Shown here: positions 8,680 through 18,561 of the stretch, one piece after another
Layout of the letters: each line of letters starts with the position of its first letter
Position numbering within the stretch: position 1 is the stretch's first letter
Source of the DNA: Orbaceae bacterium BiB
GTDB lineage: Bacteria; Pseudomonadota; Gammaproteobacteria; Enterobacterales; Orbaceae
Direction: 5' to 3'
NCBI GenBank assembly: GCA_036251205.1
Contig: CP133958.1
Span: forward strand, 806,001 to 870,000
Length of the DNA: 64,000 bases
Program-made: the position numbers and the translations under genes
Notes under the pieces: model-generated
The model's input: the letters and a program-made list of their open reading frames with translations, nothing else
What the model was told of the DNA's origin: nothing
The model's database searches: none

Positions 8680-9903
8680 CTAGAAATAGTCTGAGAAATA
8701 AGGCTGTTGAGCAGGGATCATATCATCAAGTATTGAGACCATTTTTTTATCTGTTTTTAGGAACTCATATTCATAGAAAAACTGAGGCCGGCGGAAACTC
8801 ATTAACATTGATGATAATGCTTGAATCGAAACTTCGACTGCTTTTCCTCTTGGTTGATTATCAACAACAACTTGATTATTCTCATTCAAATATAGACTAA
8901 AAATACCATTATTCCATTCAGCAATTGGATCACTAACAACAAAATGGAACGGATCTTTAGGTATTTCGACAAATGGATAAACTTTCAAAAATTCAGCAAC
9001 ATCTACAATTCTTGCCATATAATAAGGTTCTAAGCTCTCAACAATCTTACTATCAAAAAGTTGGAACGCGATAGGATCATGCCGATAGACTCGCCCTTTT
9101 ACTTTATCAACCATTGAGTAATGAGCATGTACAAAGTTCCATAATGCCTTACGGGCTTCTTGTGTTAAATAGAACATATCTTTAATGTAAAACACATCAC
9201 TTTTAATCCAATAGAAAATCACGCCCATCGCTTTACCATCAACATCATAATAAACTGCCGCGGTACGTTCATCTTCATTTTCCCAGCGCCAATATTCACT
9301 CCATGACAATTCACTCCGAATTAATGCACCATGATTTAACTGTGAAAAGCGGTTGTAAACATCAATCACTTCAGGATCATCAACCGATAGCCTCTCGACA
9401 AAACCAGGTTGTTTATCATAACGAGGAAGCTGAGTATCTTTAATCATAAAACTTAAGCGTTCACTAAATATTTCCCAACCTTTTTTACGATAGTAAGGGA
9501 CTGAATAGGGGAAAAGATAAGATATCCATTGTTGATTATCTCGCATTTTCTTTAACGCGGTTTTAATTAAATCATTCATCAATCCCAAATTGGCATATTC
9601 CGGATAAGTCCCTACACCTGTTAAACCAGCCATTTCAAAAACGGTATTATGAATATTAACTTTACAAGGATAAATGCATAATTGAGAAACTAATTTATCT
9701 TTATTAAACCATCCTATAACATCAGCGTCTTGTAGTACTGGTCTTTTTGAGCGTAGTAACTCTGTATCTTTTTCATAACCAGAATTTTCAATATCTTGAC
9801 TGGTTACTTGGAACACATAACGTAATAGTTCATCAAACTGGTCTAGATATTCAAGTGTTACGGGCTTTATTGTTAGCTTATCGCGAATACTTGTATTTAA
9901 CAT
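8680..9903 (-). CDS. Eis-like GNAT acetyltransferase
   Basis: A 407-residue cytoplasmic protein with the layout of Eis-type enzymes: an N-terminal GNAT domain with a CoA-binding stretch around GLTGVGTYPEYANLGLMNDL (about 90-110), a second GNAT-like domain, and a C-terminal SCP2-like domain. Eis relatives acetylate amines, including aminoglycosides in mycobacteria, but the substrate here is unknown. ATG 9903 is chosen because GGAAGG lies 4-5 bases before it; an in-frame TTG at 9915 would overlap that ribosome site. Such proteins are commoner in Firmicutes and Actinobacteria, so transfer is possible but not shown. It is monocistronic, convergent with cscB. Confidence 0.7.
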   Translation of the reverse strand: MLNTSIRDKLTIKPVTLEYLDQFDELLRYVFQVTSQDIENSGYEKDTELLRSKRPVLQDADVIGWFNKDKLVSQLCIYPCKVNIHNTVFEMAGLTGVGTYPEYANLGLMNDLIKTALKKMRDNQQWISYLFPYSVPYYRKKGWEIFSERLSFMIKDTQLPRYDKQPGFVERLSVDDPEVIDVYNRFSQLNHGALIRSELSWSEYWRWENEDERTAAVYYDVDGKAMGVIFYWIKSDVFYIKDMFYLTQEARKALWNFVHAHYSMVDKVKGRVYRHDPIAFQLFDSKIVESLEPYYMARIVDVAEFLKVYPFVEIPKDPFHFVVSDPIAEWNNGIFSLYLNENNQVVVDNQPRGKAVEVSIQALSSMLMSFRRPQFFYEYEFLKTDKKMVSILDDMIPAQQPYFSDYF

Positions 9904-10030
9904 ATAACCTTCCAATTTATTTTTTAATAATGCTGCTACTACAAATAGCAGAGCTAATTATTAAAGTCAAATGATAATATTTTTAACATATTGAATAAAT
10001 AAAGAATAAATTTGAATTAAATTAAATTTT

Positions 10031-10068
10031 TATACTGCTAAAATAATATTTTTAAATTTAGCAGTATA
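10031..10068. promoter_or_regulatory. Long inverted repeat before mmuP
   Basis: TATACTGCTAAA (10031-10042) is repeated inverted as TTTAGCAGTATA (10057-10068). The left arm starts with TATACT, a plausible -10. The right arm runs into the MetJ box. It may be an operator pair or an RNA stem. Confidence 0.5.
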
Positions 10069-10075
10069 GACGTCT
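10060..10075 (+). promoter_or_regulatory. MetJ operator (met box pair) at the mmuP start
   Basis: AGACGTCT at 10068-10075 is the exact met-box consensus. The preceding octamer AGCAGTAT matches 5 of 8. The core sits in a perfect 14-base palindrome TATAGACGTCTATA that ends on the first base of the mmuP ATG. Repression by MetJ with S-adenosylmethionine fits the methionine-salvage role of the genes. Confidence 0.7.
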
Positions 10076-10077
10076 AT

Positions 10078-11478
10078 ATGGATAAAATTAACGATAACCA
10101 ATTCCAGCGAACCATGAAAACAAGACATTTGGTAATGCTTTCATTAGGAGGTGTAATTGGAACAGGTCTATTTTTTAATACTGGATATATTATCGCGAGC
10201 GCTGGCCCTGCTGGTGCAATTTTAGCTTATTTGCTAGGTGCCGTGGTCGTCTATCTTGTTATGTTATGCCTTGGGGAACTGGCTGTTGCGATGCCAGAAA
10301 CAGGAGCGTTTCATACTTATGCAGCGCGTTTTATCAGTCCAGCTACAGGTTATACTGTTGCATGGTTATATTGGTTGACTTGGACTGTTGCTCTCGGTTC
10401 TAGTTTAACCGCTGCAGGACTCTGTATGAAGCAGTGGTTCCCGAATATTGAAGTTTGGGTTTGGTGCTTTATTTTTTGCTGTGTCATTTTTATATTAAAT
10501 GTGATCACAACTCAATTTTTTGCAGAAAGTGAATTTTGGTTTTCACTCATAAAAGTACTTACAATCATTATCTTCATCGTAGCAGGTTCCGCTGCTATTT
10601 TTGGTTTTATTCCGATGAAAGATGGAACTCCTGCACCTTTTTTAAGTAATTTGACGACTTCAGGTTGGTTACCAAATGGTATCACGCCAATCATTATGAC
10701 AATGGTTGCAGTTAACTTTGCTTTTTCTGGTACCGAACTTATCGGTATTGCAGCAGGTGAAACTGTTAATCCAGAAAAAATAATTCCACTGGCAATTAAA
10801 ACGACAATTATTCGTTTAGTTATATTTTTTGTTGGAACCGTGATCGTATTAGCTGCATTACTACCAATGGATCAAGCTGGCGTTAGCGAAAGTCCATTTG
10901 TGCAAGTATTTAAAAATATTGGCCTACCATATGCAGCTGACTTTTTAAATTTTGTTATTCTGACCGCAATTTTATCTGCTGCTAATTCTGGACTTTATGC
11001 TTCAGGCCGTATGCTTTGGTCTTTATCAAATCAGGGAACACTTCCTCGTAGTTTTACTAAACTATCAAAACGAGGAGTTCCTATTATCGCATTAACGATC
11101 AGTATGTTAGGCGGATTACTTGCACTCTTTACCAGTATTGTTGCACCAGATACAGTATTTGTAGCTTTAACTGCTATTTCAGGATTCGCCGTTGTAGCAG
11201 TTTGGTTAAGTATCTGCGCTTCACATTATTTTTTTAGACGTGATTATGTAAAATCAGGTAAACCGTTATCTAATTTAAAATTTAAAGCACCTTACTATCC
11301 TTACATCCCTATTTTAGGATTTATAATGTGCACAATTGCTTGTATTGGGCTAGCATTTGATCCTGAACAGCGCATCGCTCTTTATTGTGGTATCCCTTTT
11401 GTTATTTGTTGTTATATCAGCTATTATTTGACTAACGTCTACAATAGAAAAACAGGAAATGATCATGACCGTAACTAA
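10078..11478 (+). CDS. mmuP: S-methylmethionine permease MmuP
   Basis: A 466-residue APC-superfamily amino-acid permease with twelve membrane segments. It follows E. coli MmuP closely: [20 protein letters not shown] at the N-terminus, then [54 protein letters not shown] and [16 protein letters not shown]. It imports S-methylmethionine, a plant sulfur compound, as methyl donor for the downstream methyltransferase. No Shine-Dalgarno sequence precedes ATG 10078; the MetJ palindrome ends there and a stop codon blocks any upstream start. ATG 10114 (MKTRHL) also lacks one. Translation may be leaderless or weak. The end overlaps mmuM. Confidence 0.9.
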   Translation: MDKINDNQFQRTMKTRHLVMLSLGGVIGTGLFFNTGYIIASAGPAGAILAYLLGAVVVYLVMLCLGELAVAMPETGAFHTYAARFISPATGYTVAWLYWLTWTVALGSSLTAAGLCMKQWFPNIEVWVWCFIFCCVIFILNVITTQFFAESEFWFSLIKVLTIIIFIVAGSAAIFGFIPMKDGTPAPFLSNLTTSGWLPNGITPIIMTMVAVNFAFSGTELIGIAAGETVNPEKIIPLAIKTTIIRLVIFFVGTVIVLAALLPMDQAGVSESPFVQVFKNIGLPYAADFLNFVILTAILSAANSGLYASGRMLWSLSNQGTLPRSFTKLSKRGVPIIALTISMLGGLLALFTSIVAPDTVFVALTAISGFAVVAVWLSICASHYFFRRDYVKSGKPLSNLKFKAPYYPYIPILGFIMCTIACIGLAFDPEQRIALYCGIPFVICCYISYYLTNVYNRKTGNDHDRN

Positions 11479-12412
11479 CCCTTTTTCATGGCATTTATCT
11501 CATCATGGTTATGTCATTATTGATGGCGCATTGGCGACAGAACTACAGGAACGCGGATGCGATCTTAATGATCCGCTCTGGTCAGCAAAAGTATTAATTG
11601 AACAGCCTGAATTGATTTCAACTGTACATTATGACTACTTTATTGCCGGCGCTGATTGTGCAATCACCGCCAGTTACCAAGCCTCCCCACTAGGATTTGC
11701 TAAACGAGGATTATCGAGATCCCAATCCATCGCTTTAATTAAACGGAGTGTTGATCTAGCAAAACAAGCTAAAATAAAATATCAACAAGTGACAAAGGAT
11801 AGTCGACCGTTGGTGATTGCTGGTTCAGTTGGACCTTATGGTGCTTATTTAGCAGATGGGTCTGAATATACCGGTAAGTATAATCTTAGTGATATTGAAA
11901 TGATGGATTTTCACTATGACCGAATTAAAGCATTAATTGATGCCGGTGTTGATATACTTGCTTGTGAAACTATGCCCTCTTTTGCAGAGATAAAAGTATT
12001 AGTTGATATTATTGCTCAATTCCCTGATACACCTTGTTGGTTCTCATTTGCCTTAAAAGATAATCACCATTTAAGTGATGGAACACCTTTAGAGCTCGTC
12101 ACTAAATTGTTGGAAACTAACCAACAAGTTATTGCAATTGGTGTCAACTGTATTGCGTTAGAGAGTGTCACTAAAAGCCTTGCTTCATTACATCAGCTAA
12201 CAGAGAAACCACTTATTGTCTATCCTAATTCAGGTGAACATTACGATGCGACGAGTAAAACGTGGCAGATAAAAGATCAGCAACATACGTTTTGTAATCA
12301 ACTTCTAAATTGGCAAAAAAATGGCGCTAAACTAATTGGAGGCTGCTCTCGTACAATACCTAAAGATATAAAAAAAATATCAGAGCTATTAATTAATCGC
12401 AAAGTAATATAG
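11465..12412 (+). CDS. mmuM: Homocysteine S-methyltransferase MmuM
   Basis: A 315-residue cytoplasmic enzyme that moves a methyl group from S-methylmethionine to homocysteine, giving two methionines. Family signs are [12 protein letters not shown] near the start, [29 protein letters not shown], and the metal motifs GVNCIALE and GGCSRT. In the family the three zinc ligands are the Cys of GVNC and both cysteines of GGCC; here the last is serine (GGC TGC TCT at 12341-12349). ATG 11465 is chosen because AGGA sits seven bases before it, while ATG 11459 is too close. It overlaps the mmuP end by 14 bases, so the two are translationally coupled. Confidence 0.88.
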   Translation: MTVTNPFSWHLSHHGYVIIDGALATELQERGCDLNDPLWSAKVLIEQPELISTVHYDYFIAGADCAITASYQASPLGFAKRGLSRSQSIALIKRSVDLAKQAKIKYQQVTKDSRPLVIAGSVGPYGAYLADGSEYTGKYNLSDIEMMDFHYDRIKALIDAGVDILACETMPSFAEIKVLVDIIAQFPDTPCWFSFALKDNHHLSDGTPLELVTKLLETNQQVIAIGVNCIALESVTKSLASLHQLTEKPLIVYPNSGEHYDATSKTWQIKDQQHTFCNQLLNWQKNGAKLIGGCSRTIPKDIKKISELLINRKVI

Positions 12413-12584
12413 AAGATTACGCCAATAATAATATTGATATTCTCATCGTTATTTACACCAATATGCTTATTCATCATAATAAAAGTGACGAATAAATAAT
12501 ATAGTCAATAAAGATGAGAAATTTATCAGCTATTGTAATGTTGTTTTACTAAAATTACTTTGCTTATTAAAACGAGTTAATCTA

Positions 12585-13876
12585 TTACTCTAACTCCTTA
12601 CCAACTGTCTCTTTAAACAAAAAGAGTCCAATTAAACTAATACCTACTGCACCTATAACATAATAAGATGGAGCGGTTAAATCATTCAGCCAATGTACGA
12701 GTCCCGTTACAATCATTTGAGCAAATCCACCAAAAATAGCGACAGAGATACTATATACCACTGATAATCCTGTTGCTCGAATCTTACTTGGGAAAATCTC
12801 TGCACATACAGTTAAACTTGGTACAGAATTAAAGGCCATAAGAACCGCCAACACCAATACACAACAATAAAGCATAGTAAATGATGGGTAAGTGGTTAAC
12901 AGTGCAAAAATAGGATAAATAGCGAGAATTGTTAAAATACGAGCCCATAAAATTAATGGCTTACGGCCTATTTTATCAGAAAGCATCCCAATAAAAGGTA
13001 CCAAAATAATCTGTACAGCTGCGGCAATACATGAAGAATACTTGAACGCATCTCAAATTTTAGTTCTGAAATAGCAAAGTTCGCCAAATAAAACAATGTA
13101 ATATAAACAGGAACTGTTGCACCTAAAGTTATTAAAATACCGGCAATCAGCTGTTTCGGATATTTACAAAAAACCAATTTTAACAGTGACCCCGTTGACT
13201 CTTTGACAATTATTTGTTTTGTTTCTGGCAAAGAGCGTCGAATATATAATGCCATCGGCACAATAAGTAATCCAATAGCAAAAGCTAGGCGCCAACCCCA
13301 ACTATGTAATGCCATCTCATTATCTTTTAACCAAAAACCAATCGAGATACCGACAAGAGAAGCTAATAATGTATTTAAGGATTGTCCAAAAAGCTGCCAA
13401 CTGCTATAAAATCCACGATTAGAATTATCAGCATATTCCATTAACATCGTTGTTGAGGCACCAAATTCGCCACCTAAAGCAAAACCTTGCATTAATCTTG
13501 CTAACATAATAATGATGGTAGCCCAAATACCAATTTGTTGATACGTTGGCGTAATAACAAATAATAACGTACCAATCGACATTAACCATAATGTGAAAAG
13601 TAATGCAGGCCGTCGACCAAATTTATCGGCATACAGACCAATCAAAATGGTACCTAACGGTCTGGTAACAAAGCCAACACCTAATGTTGCAAAAGACAAC
13701 ATTAACTTTTCAAAATCATTTGTACCAGGGAAAAAAAGCTGTCCTAAAAGGACAGCATAAGTACCATAAATAGCCAAGTCATAAAATTCAATGGCATTAC
13801 CCATGGTAATTCCTGCTATATTTCTGGCTTTTTTTAATTTACTATCATTCTTCGAAATATTAAACGCCATAGACAA
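12585..13876 (-). pseudogene. MFS metabolite:proton symporter, frameshifted
   Basis: Two reading frames together make one roughly 430-residue MFS protein of the metabolite:H+ symporter type (ProP/citrate branch). The N-terminal part (13876 down to about 13050) has NAIEFYDLAIYGTYAVLLGQ, RPLGTILIGLYADKFGRRPA and QGFALGGEFGAS. The C-terminal part (about 13050 to 12585) continues with VPFIGMLSDKIGRKPLILW and IFPSKIRATGLSVVY. The frame changes near 13047-13053, so one base is lost or gained and helices after about residue 275 would be misread. Start is TTG 13876 (AGGA five bases upstream) or ATG 13870. It lies 19 bases after the broken M20 gene. Substrate unknown. Confidence 0.85.
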
Positions 13877-13895
13877 AAAATCCTATTTTATTGAT

Positions 13896-15064
13896 TTATT
13901 TTAAGTAACTCTCGATTAATTTAACCCAATATGATGCGACAATAGGCAATATCTGATCATTAAAATCATATTTAGGATTATGTAACGAACAACCGTTAGC
14001 CCCTTGGGTGCCATTACCGACAAAAATATAGGCTCCTTTACATTGCTGTAGCATAAAAGAGAAATCCTCACTGCCCGTCATTTTAGGGAAATTAGCTAAA
14101 ATTTGCTCTTCACCAAAAAACGATAAAGCTACATCTTTTGCCAATTGTGTAGCACCTTCATCATTAACAACCATTGGATAAAGACGTTTATAATTAATTT
14201 CAACCTCAGCACCATAACTAGCTGCTTGAGAAACCACGAGTTCTTTTACTCTTCTTTCAATGAGATCTTGTACTTCAGGATTCAAAGCGCGAATTGTTAA
14301 CTTCAATATTGCTTCATCAGGAATAACATTATTCGCTTCACCCGCTTGGAAAGACCCAACCGTAATAATTGCCGTCTCCAGTGGATTTACATTACGCGAC
14401 GGCAATGTTTGTAGTGTCATTACAATCGATGAGGCGACAACAATGGGGTCAACAGCTAAATGTGGCATAGCACCGTGACCGCCGCGTCCTTTTACTTTAA
14501 TAATGACGCTATCAGATGATGCCATCGCAGGACCTGCGATAAAAGCCATTTTACCCGCTTCATTGGTAGGCATGTTATGATAAGCAAAAATGTAGTCACA
14601 TGGAAACTTGGAAAAAGACCATCTTACACCATCGCAAGTCCACCACTAAGCCCCTCTTAAGCTGGCTGAAAGATAAGATTAATTGTGCCATTAAAATGGC
14701 GGTGCTGTGAAAAATAGCGAGCAGTCGTAAGCAGTGTTGCGGTATGTCCATCATGACCACAAGCATGCATTTTCCCTTTTATCTGACTCTGGTAAGATAA
14801 TTTAGTCGCTTCATCGATAGGTAATGCATCCATATCAGCACGAATACCAATGGCTGGACCGTGACCATTTTTTAACTGACCGACAACCCCTGTACCACCA
14901 ATTCCACGGGTGACTTGATATCCCCACTCAGTAAGAAGTTTGGCCACTAATTCACTGGTTTTATGTTCTTCAAAACCGATTTCAGGATGTTGATGAATTT
15001 GGTGTCTAATCGCAATCATCTCATCTTTAATCTGATCAATTTCAGGCAAAATTTTAGTGGTCAT
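13896..15064 (-). pseudogene. M20 family amidohydrolase (hippurate-hydrolase type), broken
   Basis: Remains of a roughly 390-residue zinc amidohydrolase of the M20D family (hippuricase, N-acyl amino acid hydrolase). The N-terminal part shows IRHQIHQHPEIGFEEHKTSE, RADMDALP and the metal motif MHACGHDGH. The C-terminal part has the dimerisation domain and MTGSEDFSFM. There are three lesions: TAA at 14657-14659 where the family has Glu after FQPA, a second TAA at 14624-14626, and a one-base deletion near 14610-14612. Because two are substitutions, sequencing error alone is unlikely. AAGGAACC precedes ATG 15064. It probably formed an operon with the frameshifted symporter downstream. Confidence 0.88.
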
Positions 15065-15605
15065 AAATTGGTTCCTTACATTTTATTTCGATAAAAATAG
15101 CAACAGATATTAGCAAAATATCTTGCTGTAAACTGAATGGTATCCATTATTGTTGAATACAGACATAAAATAGGGCTAAACTTTAAAAGAGTTTACTCAG
15201 CATAACAAGAACTATGTTATAACTTTTACATTAACATTAAAAACAAGGTGAAAATAAAAAATTAACCGAAATAATATAACATTAATATATTAATCTATTA
15301 ATATTTACTTCACTCAATTCGATGATATTATTAAATAAATATGCACTCACAACGATATAATTACAATCAATTTTCTAAAATATCATTTTATCTATAATAG
15401 CGATTGATTATTAATGAGGTCGTATTTTATTATGCCTATTTTAATTTAGTCCTCAAGTGACAATGCTTTGGTATCGTAAAGATAATATTTTTGAATAATA
15501 ACCGACTGATAACTCATAAAAAACCACTGGTAATATGATAAAATATTGATTACATTGAGTGTAAAACGTATTCACTTAATTACCATTAAGGTGGAAATAT
15601 AAACA
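15065..15605. other. Intergenic region between the M20 remnant and a lipoprotein gene
   Basis: About 540 very AT-rich bases between divergent genes. It should carry promoters for both. No hairpin, RNA gene or coding frame is convincing; only short AT palindromes such as ATTAATATATTAAT are seen. Confidence 0.45.
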
Positions 15606-16034
15606 ATGAAAAAAATAATTAGTATCGCAACTACTGCACTATTTCTCGCGGCATGTTCATCAAGCCAAACCGATCCCAACTGGCGCCCTGATATGACTAG
15701 CGCTAATTTCGGTAAATATCCGACAAACTATCCAGAGTTAATTAAAGCTTGGGGTAAAAATAATTTTGAAAATCCTAAAACAATTAGTTATTTATCGATG
15801 AGTTCCCCACGAGAAGAGTACATTGTCGTCGATTCTGAAAAACAAGATGCTACATTCGGCTATTCTGTGTGCGCGACAATTGGTGGTATAAAATCAGAAG
15901 AGTATTACAAGCCATTCAAAAAGTATTGGTTTTTTATTCGTAATGGTAAAGTAATTGAACAACGTGATCTAGACTATAGCTACAATAAAGTGATTTATCG
16001 TGACCACAAAGTTAATTGCGATGACCCTCGTTAA
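15606..16034 (+). CDS. Small secreted lipoprotein of unknown function
   Basis: A 142-residue protein with a lipoprotein signal: a charged start, a hydrophobic core and the lipobox LAAC, so the mature chain begins at Cys17 with CSSSQTDPNW and would be membrane anchored. The mature part has two further cysteines (YSVCATIGG and KVNCDDPR) that could pair, and is rich in aromatic and charged residues. I do not recognise the family; the small size and cysteine pair resemble surface-adhesin E-like lipoproteins of Pasteurellaceae, which is only a suggestion. AAGGTGG lies about eleven bases before ATG. It stands alone between two decaying loci. Confidence 0.65.
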   Translation: MKKIISIATTALFLAACSSSQTDPNWRPDMTSANFGKYPTNYPELIKAWGKNNFENPKTISYLSMSSPREEYIVVDSEKQDATFGYSVCATIGGIKSEEYYKPFKKYWFFIRNGKVIEQRDLDYSYNKVIYRDHKVNCDDPR

Positions 16035-16072
16035 ACAATAGCAAAAGTAACAACTTTTTTAGATTCGATTGA

Positions 16073-16108
16073 CGAGCTGAATATGCCTTTAAGCCTATAT
16101 TCAGCTCG
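16073..16108. other. Perfect hairpin between convergent genes
   Basis: CGAGCTGAATAT (16073-16084) and ATATTCAGCTCG (16097-16108) form a perfect 12-base stem with a 12-base loop. No T-run follows on either strand, so it may be a weak two-way terminator or RNA-stabilising stem. Confidence 0.5.
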
Positions 16109-16139
16109 ATTCGCTCATTAATATCACATAATGATGCGA

Positions 16140-17447
16140 TTACATTAAATTAAATCGATAATCGACAATAAAATCGGCAGACAATAAGTGTGATTTTTTA
16201 TAATTTAACTTTTCATCAAGTACTGGCGTTCTATTATCGTGTTTATAAGCCCAACCATAACCAAACATGATCCCAACATTAAAGTCTTTCGCTGGCTCCC
16301 AAAAATTAATCCAATTAATTTCGCCGGTTCTTACTGTATTTCCTCTATACGGTAACTGAGCATAACTCGCAAGAAAACCGGTTTTATACTTTTCAGTAAT
16401 ATTATATGTTCCCATTACGGTTAACACCGTTTCACCATCACGAACATAAGCTTGCATCGTTTCACTCATCGGTTCAAAACGGCCTCGAACATACTGAGCA
16501 ATATTACGTTCATAGTAACCAATACCATCTTTTCTAGGTGCATCAGTATAGCCAATGCCCGCTTTTAGCATCCAGTCAGGCTGGGTCCATTGAATATCTT
16601 TCGCATAGTGCCAAGCGTGACTATCAAACTCTTTAGTCTTCATTTGGTGATAATAACCAATAGCTTGACTACCATAAATTTGTGCTCCTACTTTAACATC
16701 TGAAGTCAATTTATAGCTAGTTTCAAGAATATGCATACGTTTATAATCAGCAGCTGAACCATAATTATATGATAAGAAAAAGTCATCACCCTTATATACT
16801 ACCGCACCGGTAATAATATGATTAAGATTTTTAGCATAATCTTTAGACGCAAATTGTTTTTTATCTGGTGAATCGCGGTACATACCATCCTTGACATAGG
16901 CGAATTCAAATCTTAATTTCTCATAATTGAAAGTCCCCGTATAACCAAAATAACTATTCGATGTCGAGCGATAAGATTCCGCTAAGACGCCATAATTATG
17001 CAAAATTTGCCAACCATATTTAGCAGTAAAACCGATATCCTCATCACCTAATTTTAGTTTGACTAATCGTTGACCAAATTTATTAAATCCATGAGCATCA
17101 TCTTTATTGTAACCTACTCTAGGACCTGAGTTATAAAGAATTCCTCGGTCAGCAAAATGATTACTAGCAGCCAATTTAATGACATCGGTAAAGCGAACAT
17201 CAAAACCGATTAAATCAGCAAGATAACCGGATTTATAATCAACATAAAAAGCTTATCCCCAACCAGCATGAACGGTTTTTGATGTTCCTTCATCTTCTTT
17301 TAGATATTTATAATAATTTCTGGCTCCAAGCTCAATCTTAGTATCTTTAAAAAAAGGATCATCAGCAATCAGCTTTGTTGATGGATTATCTACAGCATAT
17401 GCACCCAATGAGGTTGACAATAGCCCTAAAAATATGACTTTTTTCAT
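16140..17447 (-). pseudogene. OprD-family outer-membrane porin with one nonsense codon
   Basis: A roughly 434-residue porin of the OprD/ChiP family. It has a signal peptide (MKKVIFLGLLSTSLGAYA), the family opening FFKDTKIELGARNYYKYL, then alternating beta strands rich in Tyr and Gly, ending in the outer-membrane signature DYRFNLM. The frame is intact except for one TAA at 17253-17255, within GWG-stop-AFYVDYKSGYLADL; the family has Gln there, so one C-to-T change (CAA to TAA) explains it. No start with a ribosome site follows the stop. Such porins admit small anions, amino acids or sugars. A consensus CRP site lies upstream. Confidence 0.87.
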
Positions 17448-17810
17448 TTTCTATCCTTAAAGTATATTATATTTTTCCCTGAAATCTCATATCATTAACG
17501 ACGAGTTATTCATGTTCTGCTCTCATTGAATTTCTCACATATCACCGTGCAATTATTCAATAAACCAATCTATTTTAAAAATGTGATCTACATCACAAAT
17601 TGTTTTATAACAAAGACTTAATGATATTTACTATATAATTCCATAATCAAAATAAGGGTATAATAAATTTGTTGAAGTGATAACAAAAATGGATAGTGAG
17701 TTATAAGTTGCTATGGATGATTCCATATAAAATCAGTATTTAACAATGAATTATAACTATATTTAGTATATAGATAGGCACTATCTGATTAAAAAAATAG
17801 TCTAAAAGAA
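17448..17810. other. Regulatory region upstream of the porin remnant
   Basis: AT-rich gap of about 360 bases. It holds the CRP site at 17582-17597 and must hold the leftward porin promoter. The rest, up to the ABC terminator, shows nothing recognisable. Confidence 0.5.
17582..17597. promoter_or_regulatory. Consensus CRP site upstream of the porin remnant
   Basis: TGTGATCTACATCACA is a full match to TGTGA-N6-TCACA, flanked by AAAAA and AATT. Its centre is about 142 bases upstream of the porin ATG. Confidence 0.75.
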
Positions 17811-17839
17811 ATAATACGGTTAAAAAAAAACCGTATTAT
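17811..17839 (-). terminator. Terminator of the amino-acid ABC operon
   Basis: ATAATACGGTT (17811-17821) and AACCGTATTAT (17829-17839) form an 11-base stem with a homopolymer loop; TTCTTTTAG follows on the minus strand. It lies 23 bases after the last permease stop, so no ATPase gene can follow in the operon. Confidence 0.75.
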
Positions 17840-17862
17840 CATAAAAAAAGTATATATTGACT

Positions 17863-18561
17863 TTAAATTTTACTATTTGAAGTAAAACGGCTCACAGCAA
17901 AGTTGAGCATCCAACAAATAATAAAATAGACAACAATTACAAATAGGAATATTTCAGTTGGATACACCATACTACGATTGTTAACTTGTGTGGCTAAAAA
18001 AGTAAATTCAGCAACCCCTACAATATAAGCTAATGAGCTATCTTTAATCAACGAAACCCATTGATTAACAAAAGAAGGCATCATCATATGAATGGCCTGC
18101 GGTAAAATAATATAAAAGATAACTTGTTGTTTACTCAGTCCTAATGAATAGGCTGCCTGCCATTGATCTTTAGTAATCGCTTTCATGCCTGCATAAACGG
18201 CATAAGCAATATAAGCAGCGCCAATGAGCCCTAATGCTATAATAACCGTTGCAATTGCAGGTACGTCAATATTAAATAAGACGGGAAGTAAAAAATAAGC
18301 CCAAAAAATCAACATAATGACCGGAATAGCGCGTAAAAATCCCAATATAACAACTAAAATACGGCGAGACCAACCAGTTAAAATCGTTAACCCAATGCCA
18401 CTAATAATACCTAATAATGTTGCAAAGATGATTGCGGCAAAACTCATTAGTAATGTCAATAAAATACCACTGATTGGACCATCAGGAAAATTACCCCAAG
18501 CCAAATAGTCTAAATTATTCCAAACAACAGTAAATCCTTTTACGAAGTCGGTAAAATCCAT
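17863..18561 (-). CDS. Polar amino-acid ABC transporter, permease 2
   Basis: A 232-residue inner-membrane permease of the HisM/GlnP family with about five membrane helices. The conserved EAA loop, which docks onto the ATPase, is at about 125-160: YAGMKAITKDQWQAAYSLGL followed by IILPQ. The family takes up polar amino acids such as glutamate, glutamine, arginine or cystine. Its ATG overlaps the stop of the upstream permease by one base. It is the last gene of a three-gene operon (binding protein, permease, permease). The usual ATP-binding subunit gene is absent and a terminator follows at once. The substrate cannot be told. Confidence 0.82.
   Translation of the reverse strand: MDFTDFVKGFTVVWNNLDYLAWGNFPDGPISGILLTLLMSFAAIIFATLLGIISGIGLTILTGWSRRILVVILGFLRAIPVIMLIFWAYFLLPVLFNIDVPAIATVIIALGLIGAAYIAYAVYAGMKAITKDQWQAAYSLGLSKQQVIFYIILPQAIHMMMPSFVNQWVSLIKDSSLAYIVGVAEFTFLATQVNNRSMVYPTEIFLFVIVVYFIICWMLNFAVSRFTSNSKI

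Noticed and set aside
8637-8900. A plus-strand frame overlapping the end of the Eis-like gene
   Set aside because: Its start lies inside the sucrose-operon terminator and the rest is antisense to a well-supported gene.
10031-10068. SAM riboswitch before mmuP
   Set aside because: The gap is too short and lacks the multi-stem fold; a MetJ box explains methionine control better.
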